Of a DNA stretch of 36,791 nt, positions 1-8,645 are shown piece by piece. Within the stretch, counting starts at the first letter, position 1, and every line of letters begins with the position of its first letter. The stretch is from Bacteroidota bacterium (GTDB lineage Bacteria > Bacteroidota > Bacteroidia > Bacteroidales > Prolixibacteraceae): NCBI GenBank assembly GCA_023251435.1, contig JAHEYU010000062.1:1-36791 (forward strand), read 5' to 3'. The notes beneath the pieces were generated by a model. It made no database searches. It saw only the letters and a list, made by a program, of their open reading frames with translations, and had not been told where the DNA came from. A program made the position numbers and the translations under genes.

Positions 1-2075
1 AATGGTACTTCAAATGCGGTGGTCAGTTTGGTTTCAGCCGAAACCGGTTTGGTAGCAATTACTTTTCCATTCAGTTCCAGCCTGATTTCAGGATAATTTG
101 AATACACATTTACCTGAAGCTTTTGGCCTTTGCTGCCGGCCCAGTTCCAGCTTTGGTGTTCGTCTGGCCAGCCCCACATACTTACCAGTTCCTTCATTCC
201 TGAAGGGATGGGAGCGTGGACAGCCATCTCCAGGTTGCTGATTTTCCAAACAACATCGCGGAAATAAGATTGTGGTTTTTTGAAACCGCAAATGTCGATG
301 TCGCCGCAATTGGCATTGTACCAAGGCCATCCCGGCGAAAATTGAGGTTTGGTATCAGGGGTAGCGATCAGAGAATGTCCAATGCCCGCTTCGCCCAGAT
401 AATCCATTGATGTCCAGATAAAATCGCCCAAAACATACGGATACTTTTCAACCATTTGCCAGTTCTCAAAGGCTTCTTTTGCAATCGATTCGGTGCCGAT
501 CATCATTCTTTCAGGATATTTCTGGTGGTCGTTTTCATACTCGCGCCACATGTAATTGTATCCGGCCACATCGAGCAATTCCAGCGCGGGTTGCGCATAT
601 TCCCATGTTTTCCCCGGATTATCCCAGAACGAACAGATGGCGGATGTTACCGGTCGGGTTGTATCCAAAGACTTGATGATGTTGATTAGATTTTGGCTGA
701 TCACCAATCCTGCGGAATCGGCCCTTTCTTTGATCTCGTTGCCAATGCTCCATATTATTACTGAAGGGTGGTTTCGGTCTCGCAAAATCATGGATTCCAG
801 ATCTTCCTTGTGAAACCGATCGAAATAGTTGCTGTAATCATCGGGGTTTTTGGGGAGTTGCCACTGGTCGAAGGCTTCGTCGATCACCAAAACGCCCAAC
901 CGGTCGCAGGCATCCAGAAATTGGGCTGATGGCAGATTGTGACTGGTACGAATGGCATTGAACCCGAATTCTTTCATCAGTTCAACACGGCGTTCTTCCG
1001 CACGGTCGATAGCAGCCGAACCCAGCGGGCCATTGTCGTGGTGCATGCAACCACCCTTTAAAAGAACACGTTCGCCATTCAGTAAAAATCCTTTTTCAGC
1101 GCTGAACTCGATGGAACGAATCCCGAAAGTAGTGGTTTTCTGATCGACAGTTTTGCCTTTGAATTTTATTTCGCTGATTGCTTTATAAAGATTTGGCGAT
1201 TCAATCGACCATCGGGCAGGAGTTTTAACCTCCAACAATTGCTCTACTTCAGTATTTTTTGCTGAAATAGTTAGTAGTTTCGATTCTGACTGGCTGACCA
1301 TTTTGCCATCCGGAGAATAAATTTGGGTTGAAACCGTTACTTCAACGTCTTCGGTAGTTACATTATTGACAGTAGTTTTCACTTTGACCGTAGCTCTTTC
1401 TGCCGAAACTTCAGGACTTGAAACGAAAGTTCCCCAAACAGGAATATTTACAAGGTCGGTAGTTTGCAGTGTAACATGGCGGTATATTCCTGAACCTGAA
1501 TACCATCTGCTGTTTTTGCCTGGATTGTTCACCCAAACTGCCAAGGTGTTTTTTTCGCCAACAGGATTCAGGTAAGGAGTCAGATTGAAAAAGAAAGGAG
1601 TATAGCCATTGGCATGAAAACCAAGATGCTGACCGTTCAGCCAGACGTTGCATTCCATGTAAACTCCGTCGAAATAAATCTGTACTTTTTTGTTTTTTGC
1701 CGATTCATCAAGCGTGAATGTCTTTCGGTACCAGCCAACTCCGCCGACTGTATGAGCCGTAGAACCTTTGCCGGGGCTAGCTTCCGAAAACGGACCGATC
1801 TGATTTTTACCTTCTGCTGCAGGCAAATCTTCGATGCTCCAATCGTGCGGAAGATCAACTGTTCGCCATTGCGAATCATCGAAAACAACAGAATCGGCAT
1901 GAGGCGCATCACCCAATTTGAATTTCCAGCCTGTATCAAAATTCTGTTCCCGGCTGGTGAAATCGGGTTTTGCAGTATTGCACGAAACGAATAGAATTGA
2001 AGTGAAAAAAATGAAAAACGCAACACATTGTTTATTGGTTTTCTTTTTGAAATGATTCTGTTTGAGTTTCTTCAT
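1..2075 (-). CDS. GH2 beta-galactosidase-like lipoprotein (C-terminus cut by window)
   Basis: The reading frame is open from an ATG at 2075 down to base 1, about 691 codons without a stop, so the C-terminus lies outside the window. The N-terminus is basic, then hydrophobic, ending in a lipobox-like FVSC at about residues 33-36, so this is probably a lipoprotein. The order of parts fits glycoside hydrolase family 2: a jelly-roll sugar-binding region with PHDW and GVGWYRK, an Ig-like domain, then a TIM barrel. The barrel holds WSIGNEI, with the likely acid/base Glu447, and MIGTES, with the likely nucleophile Glu529. Family knowledge suggests exo-cleavage of beta-galactosides or a related beta-linked sugar; the exact sugar cannot be told. 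It is last in the visible glycan cluster, 58 bp after the GH26 gene. Confidence 0.9.
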   Translation of the reverse strand, partial: MKKLKQNHFKKKTNKQCVAFFIFFTSILFVSCNTAKPDFTSREQNFDTGWKFKLGDAPHADSVVFDDSQWRTVDLPHDWSIEDLPAAEGKNQIGPFSEASPGKGSTAHTVGGVGWYRKTFTLDESAKNKKVQIYFDGVYMECNVWLNGQHLGFHANGYTPFFFNLTPYLNPVGEKNTLAVWVNNPGKNSRWYSGSGIYRHVTLQTTDLVNIPVWGTFVSSPEVSAERATVKVKTTVNNVTTEDVEVTVSTQIYSPDGKMVSQSESKLLTISAKNTEVEQLLEVKTPARWSIESPNLYKAISEIKFKGKTVDQKTTTFGIRSIEFSAEKGFLLNGERVLLKGGCMHHDNGPLGSAAIDRAEERRVELMKEFGFNAIRTSHNLPSAQFLDACDRLGVLVIDEAFDQWQLPKNPDDYSNYFDRFHKEDLESMILRDRNHPSVIIWSIGNEIKERADSAGLVISQNLINIIKSLDTTRPVTSAICSFWDNPGKTWEYAQPALELLDVAGYNYMWREYENDHQKYPERMMIGTESIAKEAFENWQMVEKYPYVLGDFIWTSMDYLGEAGIGHSLIATPDTKPQFSPGWPWYNANCGDIDICGFKKPQSYFRDVVWKISNLEMAVHAPIPSGMKELVSMWGWPDEHQSWNWAGSKGQKLQVNVYSNYPEIRLELNGKVIATKPVSAETKLTTAFEVP

Positions 2076-2133
2076 ATCACAATTCAGGTTTAATATTTCT
2101 TTTCAGGAATGGATCGGCCTGTTTAATTGATTT

Positions 2134-3486
2134 TCAAATGACTACGAAACGCAGCTTGGCTGATATATTCTTTGACTCGACACTTAACAGATAAATACCC
2201 TGCTGAAGCGATTTTGTATTTTTGAACTCGTATATTCCATCAAATGAACTAGGAAGTTTTTGTCTTATAATTGCTTTTCCGCCAATATCAAACACACTTA
2301 TTCTAATTTCATGGCCTCTGATTAATCGGCTTAGATCGAGATTAAGGCCATTGCCCTTTCGCATTGGGTTTGGATAGACTTTTATACCATCGAAAGCCGG
2401 ATCGGGTCCGATTTTAATTAAACCCGTGGGCTGGGACCAATTCAAGTCTTCACGGTTGGCTACATAGCTGTCGGTAAGAGCTTCCTTCACATACTTATTT
2501 GAAGTCAGTCCCCAATTTTCGTCCCAGCACAAGAAAAAACAGGCATCGGGAAAGTTGGTTTTCAAACCATTAATAAATATCCTGTAATCAAAATTGCCTG
2601 ATGGATTGGAGGAGTTTTCAGGTCCGAATTCAGTAAATCCGAATGGTTTACCTAATTTGACCATTGCTGAATAGCCACCAATTGCGGCAGTGTTAACATT
2701 ACTGGAATAAACGTCAAATCCAGTTATATCGACATAAGCTTCACCCGGATAGTAACTGGTAGCAGTAGCCCCCGACATTGGGCCATAGACCCATAATAGA
2801 TTATTTAGCTTTTTGGTATTGGTATAATAATCGAACATCTGTTTCCATACTTTGACAAACAGTGAAGTGTTTTTACCGCCCCACCAGAACCAAGCCCCGT
2901 TCATTTCGTGGAATGGGCGGAAGAGCACAACCACACCACTGTCCTGTAACTGACTGAGTCCGGCTGCAATGATATCCATTTCGGAGATCCAGCGGGAATA
3001 GGTATCTGTCCCCGGAACCAGCAACTGATTAAGGTCGACTCCTGTATCCCAGAGGCCACCACCATTCGGGTTTGCCGGATTGGTCATCATTACCTGTAGT
3101 GTAACCAATGAACCGGCTTTCCATGCCTTAATAAGTTCCGGATTGGTGAAATTATACCTAATGTGATGACTGGGTGACCAATGAGCATAATCTGATCCTT
3201 CAATTCCCACCCATTTACCAGTATTGCTATATATCGCGGGAAGCATTCCGGCGTTTTTTGCACCGCCACTGTATCCGATGAATTGTCCTGAGACCAAGCG
3301 GTGATCTGTCCGGCTAGTTAGCGTTGAAAAGAAATTTAGGATTAATTTCACATTACTGTTAGCATTGGGATTTGCCGGTTCAATAGCAAAAACTTCTGAA
3401 CTGATTGCAAAAAAATAAATGAGAACCATTATTTTCAACTTCAATAATCCATACCAGTAATGCTTGTTCATTATGCTTAGTTTCAA
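2134..3486 (-). CDS. GH26 endo-beta-mannanase-like enzyme with T9SS sorting domain
   Basis: 450 residues. A signal peptide is visible; the second Met (residue 6, MNKHYWYG) may be the true start, since it gives a more normal leader. The catalytic domain (about 40-350) carries the two GH26 signatures: FRPFHEMNGAWFWWG with the acid/base Glu194, and FGFTEFGPE with the nucleophile Glu286. GH26 enzymes mostly cut beta-1,4-mannan, though some act on beta-1,3-xylan, so the substrate is inferred. The tail (about 366-450) reads VYPNP, then VFDIGGK, then GIYLLSVES, which is a type A Por/T9SS C-terminal domain. This predicts export across the outer membrane and anchoring or release at the cell surface. 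It lies between a GH2 gene and a beta-helix gene on the same strand. Confidence 0.9.
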   Translation of the reverse strand: MKLSIMNKHYWYGLLKLKIMVLIYFFAISSEVFAIEPANPNANSNVKLILNFFSTLTSRTDHRLVSGQFIGYSGGAKNAGMLPAIYSNTGKWVGIEGSDYAHWSPSHHIRYNFTNPELIKAWKAGSLVTLQVMMTNPANPNGGGLWDTGVDLNQLLVPGTDTYSRWISEMDIIAAGLSQLQDSGVVVLFRPFHEMNGAWFWWGGKNTSLFVKVWKQMFDYYTNTKKLNNLLWVYGPMSGATATSYYPGEAYVDITGFDVYSSNVNTAAIGGYSAMVKLGKPFGFTEFGPENSSNPSGNFDYRIFINGLKTNFPDACFFLCWDENWGLTSNKYVKEALTDSYVANREDLNWSQPTGLIKIGPDPAFDGIKVYPNPMRKGNGLNLDLSRLIRGHEIRISVFDIGGKAIIRQKLPSSFDGIYEFKNTKSLQQGIYLLSVESKNISAKLRFVVI

Positions 3487-3523
3487 ATCGACCTTTTGAT
3501 GCCAAATTACTAATTTATACCAA

Positions 3524-4927
3524 CTATTTAAAGAAAACCATTTTCGCTAATTCCTTTACATTCTTCGGCAGTTCAACCTCATTTTCAGGAATTTTGATTT
3601 TTGGATCTGTCAAAATTGCCTGTTTGTCTTCCGGAAAAGCAAGTGGAACTTCCCTGTTGGCTGACCATGCCTGATTTTCGGCAAATGTTGCACCGGTATA
3701 TCTGCCATTCGCGAATGAAACAGAATGTCCGGTGAGCAGAAAAATATTGTTTTTAAACTCGAATCCCGGATAATTACCTGGTTCAAAGCTGGCAGCATGG
3801 CCATAACAGTTCACCACCGTATTTTCATATATCTGGCAGTCAGACATTGGCTGTGGCGAACCGGGTGCAATCCACATCAGGAAACCGGCCTGTCCGTTTT
3901 TCCGTCCATCGTTGTAGCTGATGTTGTTTCTGATGATGTTGTTTTTCCAGACCGAAGCTTCAAAATACTGAAACAATCCGTATCCGGCGCCTTCGTTGTT
4001 GGCCGAAAAGTTATGTTGCATTATCGAATTAGTCATCCCGCCATCAAAGTCGAATCCTCCGCCATCTTTGCCTTTTTCGGATGTCTGGTTGTCGTGCGAG
4101 TAACAATATTGAATGGTGATGCTGTCGCTTTCGTAAGCCCATATTCCGACCGGGCCATTTCCTTCGCGTGGCATGTCCCAGCCATTGCCCATCGCTTCGC
4201 AGTATTCAATCGTTCCGTTGGTTACGCCACCAATCAGAATGCCATTTCCGGAGTGATTGTCCAAAACTGCCGGGCAACCCGGATTGTTTTCGGCCACACA
4301 ATTGGCGATGTATAAATTCCTGAAAGTTTTTCCACCCAATCCTTCCAATCCGCCGGCATCTTTTTCGTCGGACTCCACATTGATGCCCGAAAAGCCGTTG
4401 TCGTGGGCATAAACATTGGTGATCCGAAGATCCTGACCCCCCACTGCTTTCACGCCCGACCATAAAAAACCGCTGGCTTCGAGGCTGTCGATCACACAAT
4501 TGTGCGTATTACGAAATTCGACTCCGCTGCCGGTATTTCCAGTTAACCGGCCACTCCCAATAAGGATCAGGTTTTTTACCTGAAGCCAGGCGCAACTGTC
4601 GGCTAAAATGGAATTTTCATTTCCTCCATTGATAATTGCGCGGCCGTTCCCATAAGATCCGATCATAATGGGTTTTTCTTTTGTTCCGGCCAGTCCCGAT
4701 AATTTGAGCGTTCCTGCAAATGTTTGCCCTCCTGCGAATAATACCGAATTTCCAGCCTGAAGCTGAAAATCGACCTTTTCGATCGTTTTAAAAGGTTTTT
4801 CCAGTGTTCCATTATTGGAATCGTCACCCGATTGAGAGTTGACATAGAAAATTGTTTGAGGTGTGCACCCAATCAGAAACAGGATAAATACAGCGAATAT
4901 TTGATTCAAAATCTTTGGATATTGCAT
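3524..4927 (-). CDS. right-handed parallel beta-helix lipoprotein, possible polysaccharide lyase/hydrolase
   Basis: 467 residues. The N-terminus is a lipoprotein signal with LIGC, Cys21 being the lipidation site. Residues 26-60 hold the SGDDSNNGTLEKPFKTI pattern common at the start of secreted parallel beta-helix proteins. The rest has repeated Asn/Gly-rich rungs (for example NNIIRNNISYNDG and CYSHDN), as in pectate-lyase-like PbH1 repeats. Enzymes of this fold cut pectins or alginate-like glycans, but no catalytic residue set can be named from sequence alone. It starts only 5 bp after the stop of the esterase gene, so the two are very probably co-transcribed and share a substrate. Confidence 0.8.
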   Translation of the reverse strand: MQYPKILNQIFAVFILFLIGCTPQTIFYVNSQSGDDSNNGTLEKPFKTIEKVDFQLQAGNSVLFAGGQTFAGTLKLSGLAGTKEKPIMIGSYGNGRAIINGGNENSILADSCAWLQVKNLILIGSGRLTGNTGSGVEFRNTHNCVIDSLEASGFLWSGVKAVGGQDLRITNVYAHDNGFSGINVESDEKDAGGLEGLGGKTFRNLYIANCVAENNPGCPAVLDNHSGNGILIGGVTNGTIEYCEAMGNGWDMPREGNGPVGIWAYESDSITIQYCYSHDNQTSEKGKDGGGFDFDGGMTNSIMQHNFSANNEGAGYGLFQYFEASVWKNNIIRNNISYNDGRKNGQAGFLMWIAPGSPQPMSDCQIYENTVVNCYGHAASFEPGNYPGFEFKNNIFLLTGHSVSFANGRYTGATFAENQAWSANREVPLAFPEDKQAILTDPKIKIPENEVELPKNVKELAKMVFFK

Positions 4928-4932
4928 GGTAA

Positions 4933-5820
4933 TTATTTGATTAATTTTTGTTCTTTCAGAAAATTTGTCATTCGCTGCAAGGTAGGCAAAAAATTGGGGT
5001 TACTCACCGGCCAGTCGCATGAATGGTCAGCATCTTTCACACGTATTAATTCACAGGTATTTTCGGCCTCGTTCATCAATCGGGTAAATTTTTCAGCGAA
5101 CTCGATTGGTGTGGTTTTGTCTTTGGTGCCGTTCGACAAAATCGTTGGCGGCCAACCTTTCTTTACGTTCAGAATGGGTGAAAATTCAGGATGAGTATCG
5201 AAAAAAGCTTTGCCAAAACCTTCACCCAAAACCGGATTGTGAAGAACCATTGCATTCGGTTCTGAGCTGATTTTCAGATTTTCACCATCAGCATCGCCGC
5301 CATCAATTGCAGTGCAGGCGGCAATGTGTCCACCGGCAGAACCGCCAGCTGCGATGATTTTGTTGGGATTGATGCCCAATTCTTTGGCATGAGCCCTGAC
5401 ATAACGGATGGCAGATTTGGCATCTTGAACACACTCAACAGGCGTGGTTCCATGTCGCGATTTTACGCGGTAATCGGCTTCAATGCCAATAATTCCGTGA
5501 TCGCGAAACCATGCAGGATTGGGAATCTGTCCATACACATTTCCATTTACCCAGCCACCTCCGGTAAAATAGACAATGGCAGGCAATGCTTTTTTCGTCT
5601 TTCCCAAAGGACGCAGAATGTACAAATACATGTCTTCCTGCGGTGTTTTTTTATACAGAACCTTTTCGGCCAAAGCTGCCAGGTGTTTTCCGGAGAGTTT
5701 GTAGCTTTCTTTCACTTCGGAAAGAGATGTCGCCGAATCTGTTTTTTCCGTAGAAAAGGGAGTTCTGGCGGAGATAGTTACGGAAACCAGAATTAGGATG
5801 ATGAAGAAAAGTTGTTTCAT
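4933..5820 (-). CDS. secreted alpha/beta-hydrolase esterase (acetyl-esterase/BD-FAE-like)
   Basis: I place the start at 5820, giving 295 residues beginning MKQLFFIILIL, a clean signal peptide. A longer frame back to 5868 would begin inside an inverted repeat and spoil the leader. Visible motifs are the oxyanion-hole block YFTGGGWVNG (GGGW in place of the usual HGGG), the nucleophile elbow GGSAGGH with Ser161, an Asp in GTKDKTTP (about 234) and His in DADHSCDW (about 266). This is the layout of small esterases that remove acetyl or feruloyl groups from plant polysaccharides; the leaving group is an inference. It lies 5 bp upstream of the beta-helix gene. Confidence 0.85.
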   Translation of the reverse strand: MKQLFFIILILVSVTISARTPFSTEKTDSATSLSEVKESYKLSGKHLAALAEKVLYKKTPQEDMYLYILRPLGKTKKALPAIVYFTGGGWVNGNVYGQIPNPAWFRDHGIIGIEADYRVKSRHGTTPVECVQDAKSAIRYVRAHAKELGINPNKIIAAGGSAGGHIAACTAIDGGDADGENLKISSEPNAMVLHNPVLGEGFGKAFFDTHPEFSPILNVKKGWPPTILSNGTKDKTTPIEFAEKFTRLMNEAENTCELIRVKDADHSCDWPVSNPNFLPTLQRMTNFLKEQKLIK

Positions 5821-5844
5821 ATTTATAAGGGTAAAATGTATAAT

Positions 5845-5917
5845 GAACCACATAGGCACATAGGACACATAGTTTTTTTTTTGTTTTCTATTGTGCTCTA
5901 TGTGCCTATGTGGTTTC
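5845..5917. repeat. long imperfect inverted repeat between two esterase genes
   Basis: The left arm (5845-5872) and right arm (5888-5917) pair over about 27 positions with a mismatch and small bulges. Both are built from a CACATAGG-like unit repeated about every 8-9 bases. The 15-base loop is T-rich. It fills most of the spacer between the sialate esterase-like gene (stop near 5933) and the start at 5820. It could be an intra-operon RNA hairpin or an intergenic repeat; the sequence does not decide this. Confidence 0.7.
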
Positions 5918-5932
5918 CTTTATATGGGGAAA

Positions 5933-7321
5933 TTACCACTTATCAGTCCGGAAAGGAGCCAATGGTAAGCCTTCGGCGCTAAATACATCGGGCATCAAAG
6001 TATCGTCGAAACAGAAGCGGGCGGCGACCGGCGATTTAACGAGTTTGGATGAAAGCACAATAGTTGAACCTTCTATTTTTGCAGTGGCTTCAACGAATTT
6101 CTTATCGTCGCCTGCAATCATGAATTTTACCGGAGTTTTCCCTGTCGATTTCAAGCCTGCAGCGGCATTGCTGAAAGTGAGACGAGCCTTGTCTTTTTCG
6201 ACTTTCATCGATTCAAAAGCCGGGCTTTTGTATTCGCCAATACTTTGTTTGTAGGTTTCGGCCAAAGCATAATTGGCAAGTCGTTTACCAACATCCAACT
6301 TGTTTCGGGGATGGATGTCTTTTACATTATCAACCAAATCAGAAATAACGAGCATACCGGTATTCGGAACAGTTTTGGTCACCAGTTCCTGCTGTTCACG
6401 CAGGTATTCCGAAGTTCCCTGATCTCCATAAGTATATGGTGCAATTTGAACCTGGTAGAATGGGAAATCCTTTTTGAAATCGGCCCGCCAGTTTTCGATC
6501 AAAGTCTTCATTAATTGGGAATAAATCTGGTAATTTCCGCAGTTAGATTCTCCCTGATACCAGATGGCGCCGGCAATTCCATAAGGAGCTACGGGATAGA
6601 TCATTGAATTGTACAATGCTCCTGATTCTCCCGGCCACCAGTCGAAGTGCTCTTTATATCTGGCCTTGCTCAATTCCGAATTGTTGTCTATGCGGCTTTT
6701 TTCAATCCACACTTCAGCGGGAGTTCCGCCCCATGCCGAAACGATGATTCCAACCGGAACATTCAGTTTTTGCTGCAACTCACGGGCGAAGAAATAGCCC
6801 ACCGCGCTGGTTGAACGCATGGTTTCGGGCGAGCAAACCGTCCACGTTGCGTTGCAGTTTTGCTGCGGGAATTCTGCACCGATTTTCTGAACATGGAAAA
6901 TACGGATATTTGGATGATTCGCTTTTGCCGCTTCTTCTTCTCCATTGATAATTTTGGCGTTTACGCTCCATTCCATGTTCGACTGACCGCTGCAAATCCA
7001 GACTTCACCCAACATTACATTTTTCAGTTCAACTTTGCCGTTTCCTAAAATCTGAATGGAATAGGGGCCTCCGGCTGCAATGGTTTTAATAGTAGCAACC
7101 CATTTGGAAGAATTATTTGCCTTCACCTTTACGGTGTCTTTGGAATTCCAGCTTGTCACAATTTTTACGGTTTCGCCCGGATCGGACCAGCCCCAAATGG
7201 CTACATCAGAATTTTGTTGCAACACCATGTTGTCGGCGAATACCGATGGGAGAATAATTTTTGCGAACATGTTGGCAGTGAACGCGATAAGAATCAGAAT
7301 GGTTAAAAGAATTTTTTTCAT
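5933..7321 (-). CDS. sialate O-acetylesterase-like SGNH carbohydrate esterase
   Basis: 462 residues with a signal peptide (MKKILLTILILIAFTANMFA). The motifs are those of the sialate O-acetylesterase/acetylxylan esterase group (PF03629 type): an N-terminal beta domain with VLQQNSDVAIWGW, then GEVWICSGQSNMEW with the nucleophile Ser in GQSN (about residue 114), AIWYQGESN as the oxyanion-hole block (about 252-260), and DIHPRNK with the Asp-His pair at 335/337. Family members remove acetyl groups from sialic acids or from xylan, mannan and pectin. With GH26, GH43 and GH2 neighbours and no sialidase, a plant or algal acetylated polysaccharide is the more likely target; this is an inference. Confidence 0.88.
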   Translation of the reverse strand: MKKILLTILILIAFTANMFAKIILPSVFADNMVLQQNSDVAIWGWSDPGETVKIVTSWNSKDTVKVKANNSSKWVATIKTIAAGGPYSIQILGNGKVELKNVMLGEVWICSGQSNMEWSVNAKIINGEEEAAKANHPNIRIFHVQKIGAEFPQQNCNATWTVCSPETMRSTSAVGYFFARELQQKLNVPVGIIVSAWGGTPAEVWIEKSRIDNNSELSKARYKEHFDWWPGESGALYNSMIYPVAPYGIAGAIWYQGESNCGNYQIYSQLMKTLIENWRADFKKDFPFYQVQIAPYTYGDQGTSEYLREQQELVTKTVPNTGMLVISDLVDNVKDIHPRNKLDVGKRLANYALAETYKQSIGEYKSPAFESMKVEKDKARLTFSNAAAGLKSTGKTPVKFMIAGDDKKFVEATAKIEGSTIVLSSKLVKSPVAARFCFDDTLMPDVFSAEGLPLAPFRTDKW

Positions 7322-7432
7322 AGGTATGTTTTTAAAATTTTTTGTTTAATCATTTACGTTCGCTAGAGCGGAACGGCAAAGGATATTCTCGCATTTCATG
7401 AATTCTGTGACTGAAAACTGACCACTTTTGCC

Positions 7433-8557
7433 TTACAGGCTCCAGTGATCCTGCCAATATAGTTTTGGCGCATCGTTTTCAAATTTGATGGGTAGCCAGA
7501 TGTAGCGACCATCAATCGGGTTATCGGGAGTCCAGCGGTCGCCCAGAAAAATATAGCTGTCCTTTTTGCCTTCCACTTTCAGGACAAAGGTGCTTTGCGA
7601 ATGGAACGTAAGTTCAGAATCTTTGCCTTCCGCCGGATTGCCAAGTTCAGTCCATTCACCAAAAATCTCTTCGGCAACGGCAGAACGTGCAGCATTGGGC
7701 GCCCATCCGGTGCAGTCGGAAGCAATAAAATAGTACTTGCCTTTGCGTTTAAAAAGCGTAGCGCCTTCCATATAGCGCCCCGGAAATACCCGAAAATACT
7801 GCCCGGAGTATGATAAATAATCATCGGTTAATTTCGAAATGTGCGTGGTACTGTTTTCTTCGGAAGAATAAATATGGTAGGCTGTTCCGTCGTCGTCAAC
7901 AAACAAATTCATATCGCGGGCCATTTGTCCGCCTTTGAAATCGCGGCCTAAAATATTTACAGAATCAACGTGTGCAGGCAAACATCCTTTCCCGCCACAA
8001 TAATGGGGTTTCACCCAATCAGCAACCGGCTTTTTATGAAAAGGCTGTACATTTTCAGGCCAAAAACCGGTATTTGGGCGAAAGCTTTGCAGGAACACAA
8101 AAGGGCCGGTTGGACTATCTGAAAAGGCAACCCCGCTGCGGGCGGCATCGTACCCTTTGTCTTTTAATTCCAGATGAAACCACATCACGAACTTCTTCGT
8201 TTTTGTGTTGTAAATCACCTTCGGACGCTCAAGGATACAACCTTTGGCAATATCACTTTCAGGATTGGTTTCGTCCACTTTAAGGGCAATTCCTTCGTTT
8301 TTCCATTTATACAAATCGCGCGACGAATAACACCCAACTCCCACTTGAGCTGTATTTCCGATTTTACCGGCTATTTTATGTTCGCCATACCAATAGTAAA
8401 CACCTTTGTGGTATAGAACTCCGCCGCCATGGGCATTGATATGGGTTCCGGTATTGTCGTTCCAGATTTCTCCGGGAATAATTTGTTTAGAGGTTTGTGC
8501 CTTCAGAATAAAAATACAGAAAAAGAAAAGTACAAAGAATTGAAACTTATGGGCCAT
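7433..8557 (-). CDS. GH43-like five-bladed beta-propeller glycosidase
   Basis: 374 residues with a signal peptide ending near KAQ (residues 18-21). The start of the mature protein, INAHGGGVLYHKGVYYWYGE, is typical of a GH43 (clan GH-F) subgroup that includes exo-beta-1,3-galactanase-like enzymes. Other blocks, such as ERPKVIYN, FVDDDGTAYHIYSS, MEGATLFKRKGKYYFIAS and FLGDRWTPDN, show the repeated blade pattern of the propeller. I cannot assign the three catalytic acids with certainty; Asp/Glu residues in the DDDG and MEGA blocks are candidates. Expected action is release of galactose, arabinose or xylose from side chains. It follows the sialate esterase-like gene in map order and leads it in transcription. 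Confidence 0.8.
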   Translation of the reverse strand: MAHKFQFFVLFFFCIFILKAQTSKQIIPGEIWNDNTGTHINAHGGGVLYHKGVYYWYGEHKIAGKIGNTAQVGVGCYSSRDLYKWKNEGIALKVDETNPESDIAKGCILERPKVIYNTKTKKFVMWFHLELKDKGYDAARSGVAFSDSPTGPFVFLQSFRPNTGFWPENVQPFHKKPVADWVKPHYCGGKGCLPAHVDSVNILGRDFKGGQMARDMNLFVDDDGTAYHIYSSEENSTTHISKLTDDYLSYSGQYFRVFPGRYMEGATLFKRKGKYYFIASDCTGWAPNAARSAVAEEIFGEWTELGNPAEGKDSELTFHSQSTFVLKVEGKKDSYIFLGDRWTPDNPIDGRYIWLPIKFENDAPKLYWQDHWSL

Positions 8558-8645
8558 TTGACTTGGTTTAGGTTTGTGTTATTTCGAAACGTAAAGTTAA
8601 AAGCTTCGAAGTAAAAGACAAACTTAAAATGTCTGGATATTATAC

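Noticed and set aside
3725-4315. A 196-codon plus-strand open frame opposite the beta-helix gene
   Set aside because: It lies wholly inside a well-supported gene on the other strand, has no recognisable domain and is explained as a mirror of that gene's codon pattern.
5821-5868. A 16-codon upstream extension of the esterase
   Set aside because: It would start inside the inverted repeat and place charged and polar residues ahead of a clean signal peptide.
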